Shown one piece after another: positions 1-6,000 of a DNA stretch of 6,358 nt. Location of the stretch: contig JAHKLF010000097.1 of assembly GCA_029856615.1 (NCBI GenBank), forward strand, positions 1 through 6,358, read 5' to 3'. Source of the stretch: Candidatus Njordarchaeota archaeon. Its GTDB lineage: Archaea; Asgardarchaeota; Njordarchaeia; Njordarchaeales; Njordarchaeaceae. Under the pieces are notes generated by a model. The model did no database searches, was not told where the DNA came from, and saw only the letters and a program-made list of their open reading frames with translations. Made by a program: the position numbers and the translations under genes. Each line of letters begins with the position of its first letter. Position 1 is the first letter of the stretch.

Positions 1-1424
1 GTTATTTCTTCGAATATTGTAGCATCCAAAAATGTTTCTGCGTAGTGAAGTATAAGGCCCAAAAGCTGAATTGCTTCAAATATCGCGTCCAGCGGAATTG
101 GTGGGGGCTTATCGGTGACTATTTTTAAACCCTCCATAGCTTCTCTTAGTACTTCTTTAATAAAGCTCTCTACGTCATCGTAATTTACCTCCCTTATGCT
201 AAACGAGAAATATACGCCCCGTAGATATTCTACAAGCATTGTTACATACGTAATTAATGTCTCTCGCGCCACTCTATCATAATATTCGATTCCTCTGTCT
301 ATGATTTTTAATACATCAACTCTTGCGTTCAGATATTTTGATCTGAGTAATCTCAAATAACCGCTTAGATCCTTAATGTATAACTCTCGTGCAGTAAGTA
401 ACGAGAAGCTTCTTAACCTAGATAAAGCCGATCTGAGATAAGCTCCTAATATCATGGATCTATTTCCGAGATACTGATGTAAGAAATCAATTTTAACTCT
501 AGATAATACGGTGGGATCCGCCGTTGTAAGAATGTATGCTAGTATGTCAGTGTGGTATACATCTTCTAGTTCTTTAAACGCTTTGAAAAGTTCGTTAATA
601 TGTCTTCTCAGAAACTTCTTTATGTTCAGAAATGCTTCATAAGATCTCTCGGCTTTAATAAGCGTATTTATATAATCCAATAAAATCTTCTCATGAAGAC
701 GCTTAGGCTTTACCATACTCATAACTTTCTTAACGGCATCAATCTGAGGAGCGGGATACTGAGGAGGCAAGCGTCTTAGTTGCATAGCGATGTATGCAGC
801 AAATAAAGCTGCTATATTATCAGCTTTGAATTCCAAGGCACCAAGGAGAAGCCTATAAGCTTCGAGTAAATCGCCATAATACGAAGCTGCAATAGCGCGC
901 TTTAGTCCGTCTTTAAAATTAACAACTCTATAAGGTTTGAATAAAGAAGAGTATTCTAGTCTTCTTGAGATGTCCTTTGAATAAAGTTCGATGCTATATT
1001 TTATTATTTCCTCTTTTGATAGGACATCTACTATTTTGTTAAGAATGTTTAGGAGCTTTCTTATATCTGGCAATCTTGGTTTTAAAAACCTATGAGAGAG
1101 CTCTCTTCCCAGCTTTACTATAGATCTCTCATCAAACTCCTTAAATTTCTGATCTATTAAACTCTTGATATAACCGAGTAATAGCCTCTGACCTGCCCAT
1201 TGAGAATCAAAGATTAGAGAAAATAGAAACTCATTTTTTCGTATAAAGTATACTAAGAAGTCATCAATATACATCTCAGTTATTTCTTCACCTATCTCTT
1301 CTAATGCCGCTTTCCATATTTTTCTTATGAACTCCTCTGATAATCTTCTTTTAAGTTCTTTAGTATCTGCATCTAAGAATATTCTCCTCCCATCTCGCCC
1401 AAATATTATGATACTCTTTCCCAA
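1..1424 (-). CDS. Large helical protein, N-terminal 474 residues (C-terminus outside window); possible longin-like N-terminal domain
   Basis: This reading frame stays open from a TTG at 1422-1424 to the left edge, so the C-terminus is missing. The TTG is chosen because GAGGAG lies 6 bases upstream, a TAA stop closes the frame a few codons earlier, and there is no in-frame ATG before residue 51. Residues 4-17 (SIIIFGRDGRRIFL) look like a beta hairpin, 21-46 a long helix, 53-61 and 65-72 two strands, and 75-93 a helix. That order resembles longin/roadblock-type sensor domains, which in archaea often accompany small GTPases; this is inferred from pattern only. The rest is almost all helix, including a TPR-like stretch at about 172-218 (KDGLKRAIAASYYGDLLEAY onward). 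No transmembrane segment, signal peptide or catalytic motif is visible. It lies about 100 bp downstream of the helicase gene on the same strand. The function is unknown; that it is a real gene is fairly sure. Confidence 0.8.
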   Translation of the reverse strand, partial: MGKSIIIFGRDGRRIFLDADTKELKRRLSEEFIRKIWKAALEEIGEEITEMYIDDFLVYFIRKNEFLFSLIFDSQWAGQRLLLGYIKSLIDQKFKEFDERSIVKLGRELSHRFLKPRLPDIRKLLNILNKIVDVLSKEEIIKYSIELYSKDISRRLEYSSLFKPYRVVNFKDGLKRAIAASYYGDLLEAYRLLLGALEFKADNIAALFAAYIAMQLRRLPPQYPAPQIDAVKKVMSMVKPKRLHEKILLDYINTLIKAERSYEAFLNIKKFLRRHINELFKAFKELEDVYHTDILAYILTTADPTVLSRVKIDFLHQYLGNRSMILGAYLRSALSRLRSFSLLTARELYIKDLSGYLRLLRSKYLNARVDVLKIIDRGIEYYDRVARETLITYVTMLVEYLRGVYFSFSIREVNYDDVESFIKEVLREAMEGLKIVTDKPPPIPLDAIFEAIQLLGLILHYAETFLDATIFEEI

Positions 1425-1440
1425 GGCTTTCTCCTCGCAT
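1425..1440 (-). promoter_or_regulatory. Shine-Dalgarno site for the TTG-started helical protein
   Basis: On the minus strand the bases just before the TTG start read GCGAGGAGAAAGCC. GAGGAG is a strong match to the archaeal anti-SD sequence, with a 6-base spacer. It decides the start, because the ATG embedded just upstream (1438-1440) lies in another frame. The upstream T/A-rich stretch offers only a weak TATA candidate around 1487-1498. Confidence 0.6.
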
Positions 1441-1470
1441 TGGTATTGAAGTTATCATGATATGAATTAG

Positions 1471-1505
1471 TGTAAAAACATTTTTTTAAAAATAAATTAA
1501 AATTT
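1471..1505 (-). terminator. Oligo-T tract, likely 3' end of the helicase transcript
   Basis: Read on the minus strand, the stretch after the helicase stop holds several T-runs in close succession (AAATTTTAATTTATTTTT, then a later TTTTT). Archaeal transcription often ends at such U-tracts without a hairpin. The tract sits between the helicase stop (1527) and the next minus-strand gene (1424), so it may separate the two transcripts. The same DNA carries a T7 run on the plus strand at 1481-1487. No stable stem was seen. Confidence 0.4.
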
Positions 1506-1526
1506 ATTGCTGAGAATAATCTACTA

Positions 1527-3374
1527 TCATTCTAATGAGAACTCATGAATGAAGTCTAACGCAGCTGGGAGATTAACTAATTTTGCATTCGATCTAAAAT
1601 ACTCTGGAAGTAAATTGAAATATCTCCTCTCCCAATATCTCTCATCAGCCGCTATAATTATGGCTTTATCAGTTGGAGATCTTAACGCTCTGCCCATGGC
1701 TTGTGATGCTCGTCTTAGTGCTGGTAATATATAAGCATAAAATCTACCTTTCTCCGTCCCATACAATTTCTCATAATAATCTATATAAAGGGATGTTCTG
1801 ACAGTCATTCTCTCAAATGGAATACCTACCAAAATTATGGCTTCTAAAGCCTCTCCAGGGAAGTCTGCACCTTCTGCAAAGCGTCCCATCATTGTTGCAC
1901 ATAAAATACTGCCTTTAGAAACTCTAAACTCATTTAGAATCTTCCTAGCTTCGTCCCCGCGCATGCCTTCTCTTTCTATAAAGATTCCTCTATTCATCTT
2001 TTCACATAGTTTTATGATAGAATCTATCAAGTCATTCATTATTCTATAACTTGCAAAAAATATCGCTGTATTTTTATTAATATTTTCAATCAATTGGGAA
2101 AGAGCTTTAATGTATTTTTGTTTCATCTCTGATGAAAGCACCTCTCCGCGTGTTGATATACCCTTCAGAATTAAGGATAAAACATTTTCTCTAGGAATTT
2201 GGAAAGAAGCAACTATGTCATTGTGCTTATTAATTCCGACAATATCCGCAAATGCATTGAAAGGTTTTAGCGTCCCAGACATAAATATTATTGAACTAAA
2301 TAACTTCCAGATATCCCTTAATGCTTCTGCTGCTCTCATATCCCATCGCTCAAATACATATTTATCTTTCTCCTTATATTTCAGAAAGACTACACCCTCT
2401 GTATCAAGATTTTGTATGGACTCTTCAAAGAATGTTATTAAGTGTCTTAGGGATGATCGTGGAGATTTCCCCTCCCTTAGTTGCAATGAATATATTTGCG
2501 AAACTAGTTTTTTAGCATAATCAAAATCGTCATCGAAAATTTCTGCCTTTTCAATAATAATTAATGGGTCAAAAACATCATCTTCTCCCGTTAAAGCACG
2601 AGCTTCCATTTCTAAAGTTTTCCTTACTTTTTTAATCTTCTCCATTAGCGCTCTCGCTCTTTTCTCCTTGAATCTCTCCAGCTCTTTTAACGCTCTATCA
2701 ACAGTTCCGATTGTTATTCTGTCAGAGTTTACACTTGATACTGCACTCTGAAGATTATGAGCTTCATCGACTACAAGAAACGCCCCTTTCAATCTCACGA
2801 AATACCTAATACTCCACATAATTCTTTCAGAAAGCAAATAATTGTAACTCATTGATATTAAGATAGCATTAGACGCTTGGTTTAACTGGAGAAAATATGG
2901 GCATAACTTATTCCTCTCACCATATTTTAGAATTTCCGAGAACGTTAATGGAACACTCAATTTAATATGCGATTTTAAAAGATTCCTATAATAAGGGCAT
3001 TTTCCCCTAATTCTACGGCATAAAACACTTACACCCTCTTGATCTGATATCCCTCGATTCCTAGCTTCTAAGCACATATCTCTTTTTCCTCTTATTGATA
3101 AACCAAGAAACCTTAATCCCAATTTATCATGTATGACTTTTAGCTCCTCAATAGGCCTATCGGTTTCATTACCAGTTCTAACGATCCATATTATAGGTTT
3201 TCTCAGACTGATAGCTATTGGTAATAAAGCTGATAATACCACAGGAGTTTTACCGTATCCTGTTGGCGCATCGAAAAGAATTCTACTACCTTCGCTAGCC
3301 AATTTGTTAATTTCTCTTATGATCCTTTTCTGATCAGATCTCGGATTATATGGGAAAAAATCTAGCGGATCCAT
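1527..3374 (-). CDS. XPD/Rad3-family Fe-S DNA helicase (SF2, 5'-3')
   Basis: A 615-residue DNA helicase of the XPD/Rad3/DinG branch of superfamily 2. These enzymes use ATP to unwind DNA 5' to 3' and act in repair. Visible motifs: Walker A DAPTGYGKT at 35-43, DEAH box (VVDEAHNL) at 201-208, motif III FMSGTL at 364-369, motif V region GRFAEGADFPGEAL at 497-510, and motif VI QAMGRALR at 558-565. Four cysteines, C101, C119, C126 (KCPYY) and C158 (LCPYF), sit between motifs Ia and II as expected for the 4Fe-4S cluster. The charged helical stretch from about 220 to 330 matches the arch domain. It is somewhat longer than the roughly 550-residue Sulfolobus XPD. The ATG is preceded by GGAGAAGG four bases upstream. 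It is divergent from the NfeD-like gene. An XPD paralogue rather than the repair XPD itself cannot be excluded, so no symbol is given. Confidence 0.95.
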   Translation of the reverse strand: MDPLDFFPYNPRSDQKRIIREINKLASEGSRILFDAPTGYGKTPVVLSALLPIAISLRKPIIWIVRTGNETDRPIEELKVIHDKLGLRFLGLSIRGKRDMCLEARNRGISDQEGVSVLCRRIRGKCPYYRNLLKSHIKLSVPLTFSEILKYGERNKLCPYFLQLNQASNAILISMSYNYLLSERIMWSIRYFVRLKGAFLVVDEAHNLQSAVSSVNSDRITIGTVDRALKELERFKEKRARALMEKIKKVRKTLEMEARALTGEDDVFDPLIIIEKAEIFDDDFDYAKKLVSQIYSLQLREGKSPRSSLRHLITFFEESIQNLDTEGVVFLKYKEKDKYVFERWDMRAAEALRDIWKLFSSIIFMSGTLKPFNAFADIVGINKHNDIVASFQIPRENVLSLILKGISTRGEVLSSEMKQKYIKALSQLIENINKNTAIFFASYRIMNDLIDSIIKLCEKMNRGIFIEREGMRGDEARKILNEFRVSKGSILCATMMGRFAEGADFPGEALEAIILVGIPFERMTVRTSLYIDYYEKLYGTEKGRFYAYILPALRRASQAMGRALRSPTDKAIIIAADERYWERRYFNLLPEYFRSNAKLVNLPAALDFIHEFSLE

Positions 3375-3457
3375 TATGCCTTCTCCAAGGTCGCATTTAT
3401 TATATATGGAATTTGTGTAATTATAGTTTTTAAGACTATATATTTTGTGGGATAAAA
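3375..3457. promoter_or_regulatory. Divergent promoter region between helicase and NfeD-like genes
   Basis: These 83 bp separate two head-to-head genes and contain two near-palindromic TATA elements. TTTATTATATATGG (about 3396-3409) is well placed for the plus-strand NfeD-like gene: a start point about 25 bases downstream would leave a leader of roughly 30 bases. The element ACTATATATTTTG (about 3435-3447), read on the minus strand, would put the helicase start point near 3414, leaving a leader of about 40 bases that includes the GGAGAAGG ribosome site. The assignments follow from usual archaeal TATA-to-start spacing and are inference. Transcripts from the two promoters would overlap at their 5' ends by about a dozen bases or fewer. 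Confidence 0.5.
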
Positions 3458-3841
3458 TTGAGCAAGCTCAAAAAATTTCTAATCCTTTCAGCTGATGATA
3501 TAGCCATCGCATTAATAATCATTGGCCTAGCATTTCTATTTTTCCCCGAATTCTTTCTCTTAATAGCCACAATCATTATAGTGGGATTACTAATCTTCTT
3601 GATCATCAAGTATGTTTTGATAGTACCAGTTATTGGAGAAGAAAGAAAAGAGTTTGATATAATTGGAAAAGAAGGGGTAGTAATAAAGGAAATAAATGGT
3701 GAAGGAATTATTCTTATACATGGAGAAAGATGGAAAGCTAGATCCCTTAATGGTAGAAAAATTCCCGTAGGTAAGAAAGTAAAAGTTGTCAATAGAGTCA
3801 ATTTAACAGCCATCGTGAGGGAGATTGCAAATGAAACGTAA
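3458..3841 (+). CDS. Short NfeD-like membrane protein with C-terminal OB-fold
   Basis: A 127-residue protein of the short NfeD type. Residues 15-29 and 31-50 are two hydrophobic segments (IAIALIIIGLAFLFF, then FLLIATIIIVGLLIFLII) that form a membrane hairpin. Residues about 69-124 match the NfeD C-terminal OB-fold: GKEGVV..., GEGIILIHGERWKARS, IPVGKKVKVV and a final NLTAIV strand. Known NfeD proteins are usually encoded next to a stomatin/SPFH protein and act with it in membrane quality control or microdomains; no stomatin gene is in this window. The long NfeD form with a ClpP-like protease domain is excluded by length. The TTG start is the only reasonable one, because a TAA lies nine codons upstream and no ATG follows; the ribosome site (GTGGGAT) is weak. 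The stop overlaps the next gene by 11 bases, so the two are probably cotranscribed and translationally coupled. Confidence 0.85.
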   Translation: MSKLKKFLILSADDIAIALIIIGLAFLFFPEFFLLIATIIIVGLLIFLIIKYVLIVPVIGEERKEFDIIGKEGVVIKEINGEGIILIHGERWKARSLNGRKIPVGKKVKVVNRVNLTAIVREIANET

Positions 3842-4298
3842 AAATATGGTAATTGCCATCATTTTATTAAGTATAATTTCATTTGTATGCTATTTTTACA
3901 TATTTAGATATGAGGAGAAAATCCTATTCCGGGGCTCAATGTATGTCAATGATTCTGGGGAGCCAAAAGGTGGATTTGAATGGGCGGGAGAATATAATGT
4001 AACTATAACTAAGGATAAAATGAAATTAGAGTTTATAATTGGGCTTGGCGACCCTCTCACTAAACATTCATATAACATCAAAATTATTGAATTCAGAGAA
4101 AATGAATACGTGAAGATTCGCATTGAAAATGGCTCTAATCCTCTCATTCATGTTGATATCATCTTTGAATACGTAGAAAACGATACCATCTGGAATAGCT
4201 TTCACCATTATTATATAGCTTATCATGTGCCCCCCACGCTATTTCCAGGATTTCATGCTCATTATTATGTCGAAATTAGAATAAAACCCGTTAAATAG
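3831..4298 (+). CDS. Membrane-anchored extracytoplasmic protein, unknown function
   Basis: A 155-residue protein not recognised as a known family. After MKRK, residues 6-25 form one hydrophobic segment (signal anchor; no lipobox and no clear cleavage site). The remaining ~128 residues are rich in alternating hydrophobic/polar strands, as in a beta-sandwich, and would face outside. Four N-x-S/T sequons (N40, N56, N100, N117) fit a glycosylated surface protein. It is rich in aromatic residues and histidine near the end (FHHYYIAYH and FHAHYYVEI), which may suggest metal binding but proves nothing. The ATG at 3831 is preferred because GGGAG ends seven bases upstream (GTGAGGGAGATTGCAAATG). A TTG two codons earlier (3825) would leave no room for a ribosome site. 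It overlaps the NfeD-like gene by 11 bases, so a joint envelope role is plausible. Confidence 0.8.
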   Translation: MKRKNMVIAIILLSIISFVCYFYIFRYEEKILFRGSMYVNDSGEPKGGFEWAGEYNVTITKDKMKLEFIIGLGDPLTKHSYNIKIIEFRENEYVKIRIENGSNPLIHVDIIFEYVENDTIWNSFHHYYIAYHVPPTLFPGFHAHYYVEIRIKPVK

Positions 4299-4337
4299 CA
4301 TTATTTATACTTTTCCGCTAGTTTTGAAATTAATGCT
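4297..4337. terminator. Convergent gene ends: T-rich tract flanked by a 7-bp inverted repeat
   Basis: The two convergent genes end 31 bp apart. AGCATTA (4297-4303) and its exact complement TAATGCT (4331-4337) overlap the two stop codons and bracket a T-rich segment (TTTATACTTTTCC) that could end the plus-strand transcript. A 7-bp stem with a 27-base A/T-rich loop would be weak, so termination by the U-tract is the likelier role. Confidence 0.25.
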
Positions 4338-4566
4338 CTTTAGGCAAATTTTTTACTATAACTAAACGTGAAAAATCTTTTCTTATCATACTTAATATAT
4401 CTGTAAACGAATTATACTCGATCTCAGTGTACGTAATTATATTTATGAATAGTTTATTGTTCTTGTACTCAAGCGTTATCTGAGCAACGGGAGAAGAAGA
4501 ATAGACTCTGTAGAGCACTTTAAGCGAATCCTCTGTTATGATCATACCTTCTCTTCTGACGAACAT
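4330..4566 (-). CDS. Small conserved-looking hypothetical protein (78 residues)
   Basis: A 78-residue soluble protein that I do not recognise. The pattern is a short helix (DSLKVLYRVYSS), two strands (VAQITLEYKNNKLFINIITYTE), a helix (FTDILSMIRKDF) and a last strand (RLVIVKNL), which would make a compact alpha/beta domain. There is no membrane segment, cysteine or zinc motif. Codon use (ATA, AGA) is like its neighbours. The start is uncertain: the ATG at 4566 has GTGAGGGGGT directly before it, with the G-run too close for an ideal spacer, and a second ATG at codon 8 (4545) follows AGAAGGT. A TGA lies six bases upstream of the first ATG, so no longer form exists. It converges with the surface-protein gene. 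It is probably real, since it fills an otherwise empty gap with a sensible protein. Confidence 0.6.
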   Translation of the reverse strand: MFVRREGMIITEDSLKVLYRVYSSSPVAQITLEYKNNKLFINIITYTEIEYNSFTDILSMIRKDFSRLVIVKNLPKEH

Positions 4567-4761
4567 ACCCCCTCACGTAGTCATTTCCTTTGAAGACTAG
4601 CATTGTTGTGTATCGATGGAAGATTTGTTGTCAGTAGAGCAAGAGTTGTATTACTAACCATCTATTGTGAATATAAAATTAACTACCCTTCCTCAAACCT
4701 TTTTTAATATTAATAGTTTTAATTATGATTTATTAAAAAATACGTAGTCAATTTTTAATAA
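4567..4761. other. Intergenic region with a possible minus-strand promoter and T-run
   Basis: No convincing gene lies here. On the minus strand TTTTATAT (4671-4678) is a TATA-like element that could serve the 78-residue gene, with a leader of roughly 80 bases. A minus-strand T6 run (plus-strand A run at 4735-4740) follows the hydrolase stop and could end that transcript. A 26-codon minus-strand frame (4581-4661) is present but lacks support. No tRNA, C/D box pair or other structured RNA was recognised. Confidence 0.4.
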
Positions 4762-4775
4762 TCAGTCAATTTTTA
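4746..4775. repeat. 12-bp direct repeat, 18-bp period, at the 3' end of the hydrolase gene
   Basis: AGTCAATTTTTA occurs exactly at 4746-4757 and again at 4764-4775. The second copy covers the last codons of the hydrolase gene (encoding KID and most of the stop), and the first lies just after the stop. The 18-bp offset keeps the hydrolase frame, so the codons after the TGA repeat LKID. It looks like a small tandem duplication or a chance A/T-rich match. Confidence 0.6.
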
Positions 4776-5829
4776 TCTCTTTTATTGTACCGATTAAGAA
4801 CTTAGCAGCATCCACAATGTCTTTAATGGAAATCTTCTCCCTCATTGAGTGAGCATCATTGAGAGTACCTGGTCCAAAAATTATAGGTTTTACGCCCGCT
4901 AATGCAAAATTATTAGCGTCAGTCCAAGCTGGAAATTTCGTAAACCGTGGATTTTTCCCATACGTATTTACGTAGACCCTTCGGATTTCCCTCATAAATA
5001 TGGTATCTTCTGTTTTGAATGGGAAACTGATTTCCGTGGCCTCGATTTTTGTGTCCTCTGATGAAAAGGCTTTAATGAGAGCTTTATAAACATTGAAAGG
5101 ATTAACTCCTGGGGGTATAGGGATTTCAACTTTTATTTCACATTCTTTTGGTACTATAAATCCGGGAGAAACCGCCTTAATTTGAAATATACTAAAAGTG
5201 AGCTTCATGCTTGATAGGAGCCTTGTAAAGTCTTCTAAAAAGCTTGTTATAGTCCTCTTTAATTCACCACCATGTTCGTCTGCATCAATATTTGGGTGAG
5301 CATACTCTAGAGATAAAGAAATATTCATTTCTAATCCTCCGTAACCACTAGTGGCTATATTTAAGTCTGTGGGTTCCATTACAATAGCATACTTGGGTTT
5401 AAATTCCTCAACATATTTTACTGACCCACTACAACCTTCTTCCTCATCAGATAAAATTACAATCGAGACTCTCTCTGGTAATTCTTCAATCTCCCTTAAC
5501 GCTAATAATATAGAAACAATGCTCCCCTTCGCATCGCATGCGCCAGTACCTACTATAGTATAATCATCAATTATCTCTGGTTTAATTAGTATTGGGATAG
5601 TATCTATATGAGACGCTATTACTAGAGTAGGACTTTTGATTGGATTTACAATTAGGTTACGCATATTCTTACTAACAGCTTGCAGATATATGTCTGTGTA
5701 GCCCAATTCACGCAATATGTTTAAGAGATACATAATGCCTGCTTCTTCGTTTCCAGAGTCAGTAGGGATTGTCAATAAATCATATAGAACCTCTCTTGCC
5801 CAAGATACAACTTCTTTATTTTTGATCAT
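4762..5829 (-). CDS. M20-family metallohydrolase (ArgE/DapE-like deacylase)
   Basis: A zinc-dependent amidohydrolase of the M20 family that would remove an acyl group, or a carrier protein, from an amino acid amine. Numbered from the longer start at 5850, the ligands are visible: HID at 81-83, bridging D106 in GTGACDAKG, catalytic E136 and metal-binding E137 in SDEEEG, E159 in MEPT, and H334 in AHSMREKIS. The lid domain spans about 175-280 with the usual AH pair (YAHPNID). The C-terminal half has TDANNFALAG and FGPG, typical of ArgE/DapE. The start at 5829 is preferred because GGAG lies eight bases upstream; the ATG at 5850 has no ribosome site and would give 362 instead of 355 residues. It could be acetylornithine deacetylase, succinyl-diaminopimelate desuccinylase, a LysW-carrier hydrolase (LysK) or an aminoacylase. 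No biosynthetic neighbours in the window settle the substrate. Confidence 0.92.
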   Translation of the reverse strand: MIKNKEVVSWAREVLYDLLTIPTDSGNEEAGIMYLLNILRELGYTDIYLQAVSKNMRNLIVNPIKSPTLVIASHIDTIPILIKPEIIDDYTIVGTGACDAKGSIVSILLALREIEELPERVSIVILSDEEEGCSGSVKYVEEFKPKYAIVMEPTDLNIATSGYGGLEMNISLSLEYAHPNIDADEHGGELKRTITSFLEDFTRLLSSMKLTFSIFQIKAVSPGFIVPKECEIKVEIPIPPGVNPFNVYKALIKAFSSEDTKIEATEISFPFKTEDTIFMREIRRVYVNTYGKNPRFTKFPAWTDANNFALAGVKPIIFGPGTLNDAHSMREKISIKDIVDAAKFLIGTIKEIKID

Positions 5830-5850
5830 CCTTCTCGCTCCGTCGAACAT

Positions 5851-5968
5851 TGGGACTCGTATGAAATGATGTTTATGTTATAATATAAAGAATTATTACC
5901 AGTTAAACGAAAGCTTTTATATCGAATCATACTCTTTAGAAGAATAATGAATTTCCCTGGTAATTCTC
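5851..5968. promoter_or_regulatory. Divergent promoter region between hydrolase and helical protein
   Basis: Two TATA elements point apart. On the minus strand TTTATATT (5882-5889) would start the hydrolase transcript near 5860, leaving about 31 bases to the preferred ATG at 5829 or about 10 to the ATG at 5850. On the plus strand CGAAAGCTTTTATATC (5908-5923) is a good BRE plus TATA box and predicts a start point near 5943. That is only a few bases before the ATG at 5947 and about 25 before the ATG at 5969. Positions come from usual archaeal spacing and are inference. Confidence 0.55.
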
Positions 5969-6000
5969 ATGCTTCTTTCAACTTTAAGAAACATTATTAA
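5947..6000 (+). other. Possible leaderless 17-codon upstream ORF overlapping the next gene's start
   Basis: ATG at 5947 opens a frame of 17 codons (MNFPGNSHASFNFKKHY) ending with TAA at 5998-6000. It overlaps the first codons of the right-edge gene in another frame. The predicted transcription start lies a few bases upstream, so this ATG would be at the very 5' end of the message, as in leaderless archaeal genes. The main ATG lacks a ribosome site. Whether it is translated is unknown. Confidence 0.25.

Noticed and set aside
1454..1461. Palindrome ATCATGAT upstream of the left-edge gene as an operator
   Set aside because: An isolated 8-bp palindrome with no second copy in the region is expected by chance.
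2110..2520. A 136-codon plus-strand frame antisense to the helicase
   Set aside because: It lies wholly inside the helicase gene, whose motifs are unmistakable. The plus-strand product is Ser/Leu-rich with no family pattern.
3436..3813. A 125-codon minus-strand frame antisense to the NfeD-like gene
   Set aside because: It exactly mirrors a gene with clear NfeD motifs, and its product is a low-complexity hydrophobic/proline mix, typical of an antisense shadow.
3896..4147. An 83-codon minus-strand frame antisense to the surface-protein gene
   Set aside because: It is inside a gene with a clear start, ribosome site and membrane anchor, and its own product shows no domain pattern.
4297..4337. 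7-bp inverted repeat spanning both convergent stop codons as a dedicated bidirectional hairpin terminator
   Set aside because: A 7-bp A/T-rich stem with a 27-base loop would be unstable, and such a match is easily found by chance in this base composition. It is kept only as a weak gene-end annotation.
4581..4661. A 26-codon minus-strand frame starting MVSNTTLALL just upstream of the 78-residue gene
   Set aside because: Its ATG lies only about 14 bases from the centre of the sole TATA candidate, so the transcript would probably start after it. It has no ribosome site and the peptide is unremarkable.
4762..5829. Firm naming of the hydrolase as LysK or ArgE
   Set aside because: The family motifs are clear, but no lysine or arginine pathway gene is in the window and the substrate-deciding residues cannot be judged without an alignment.
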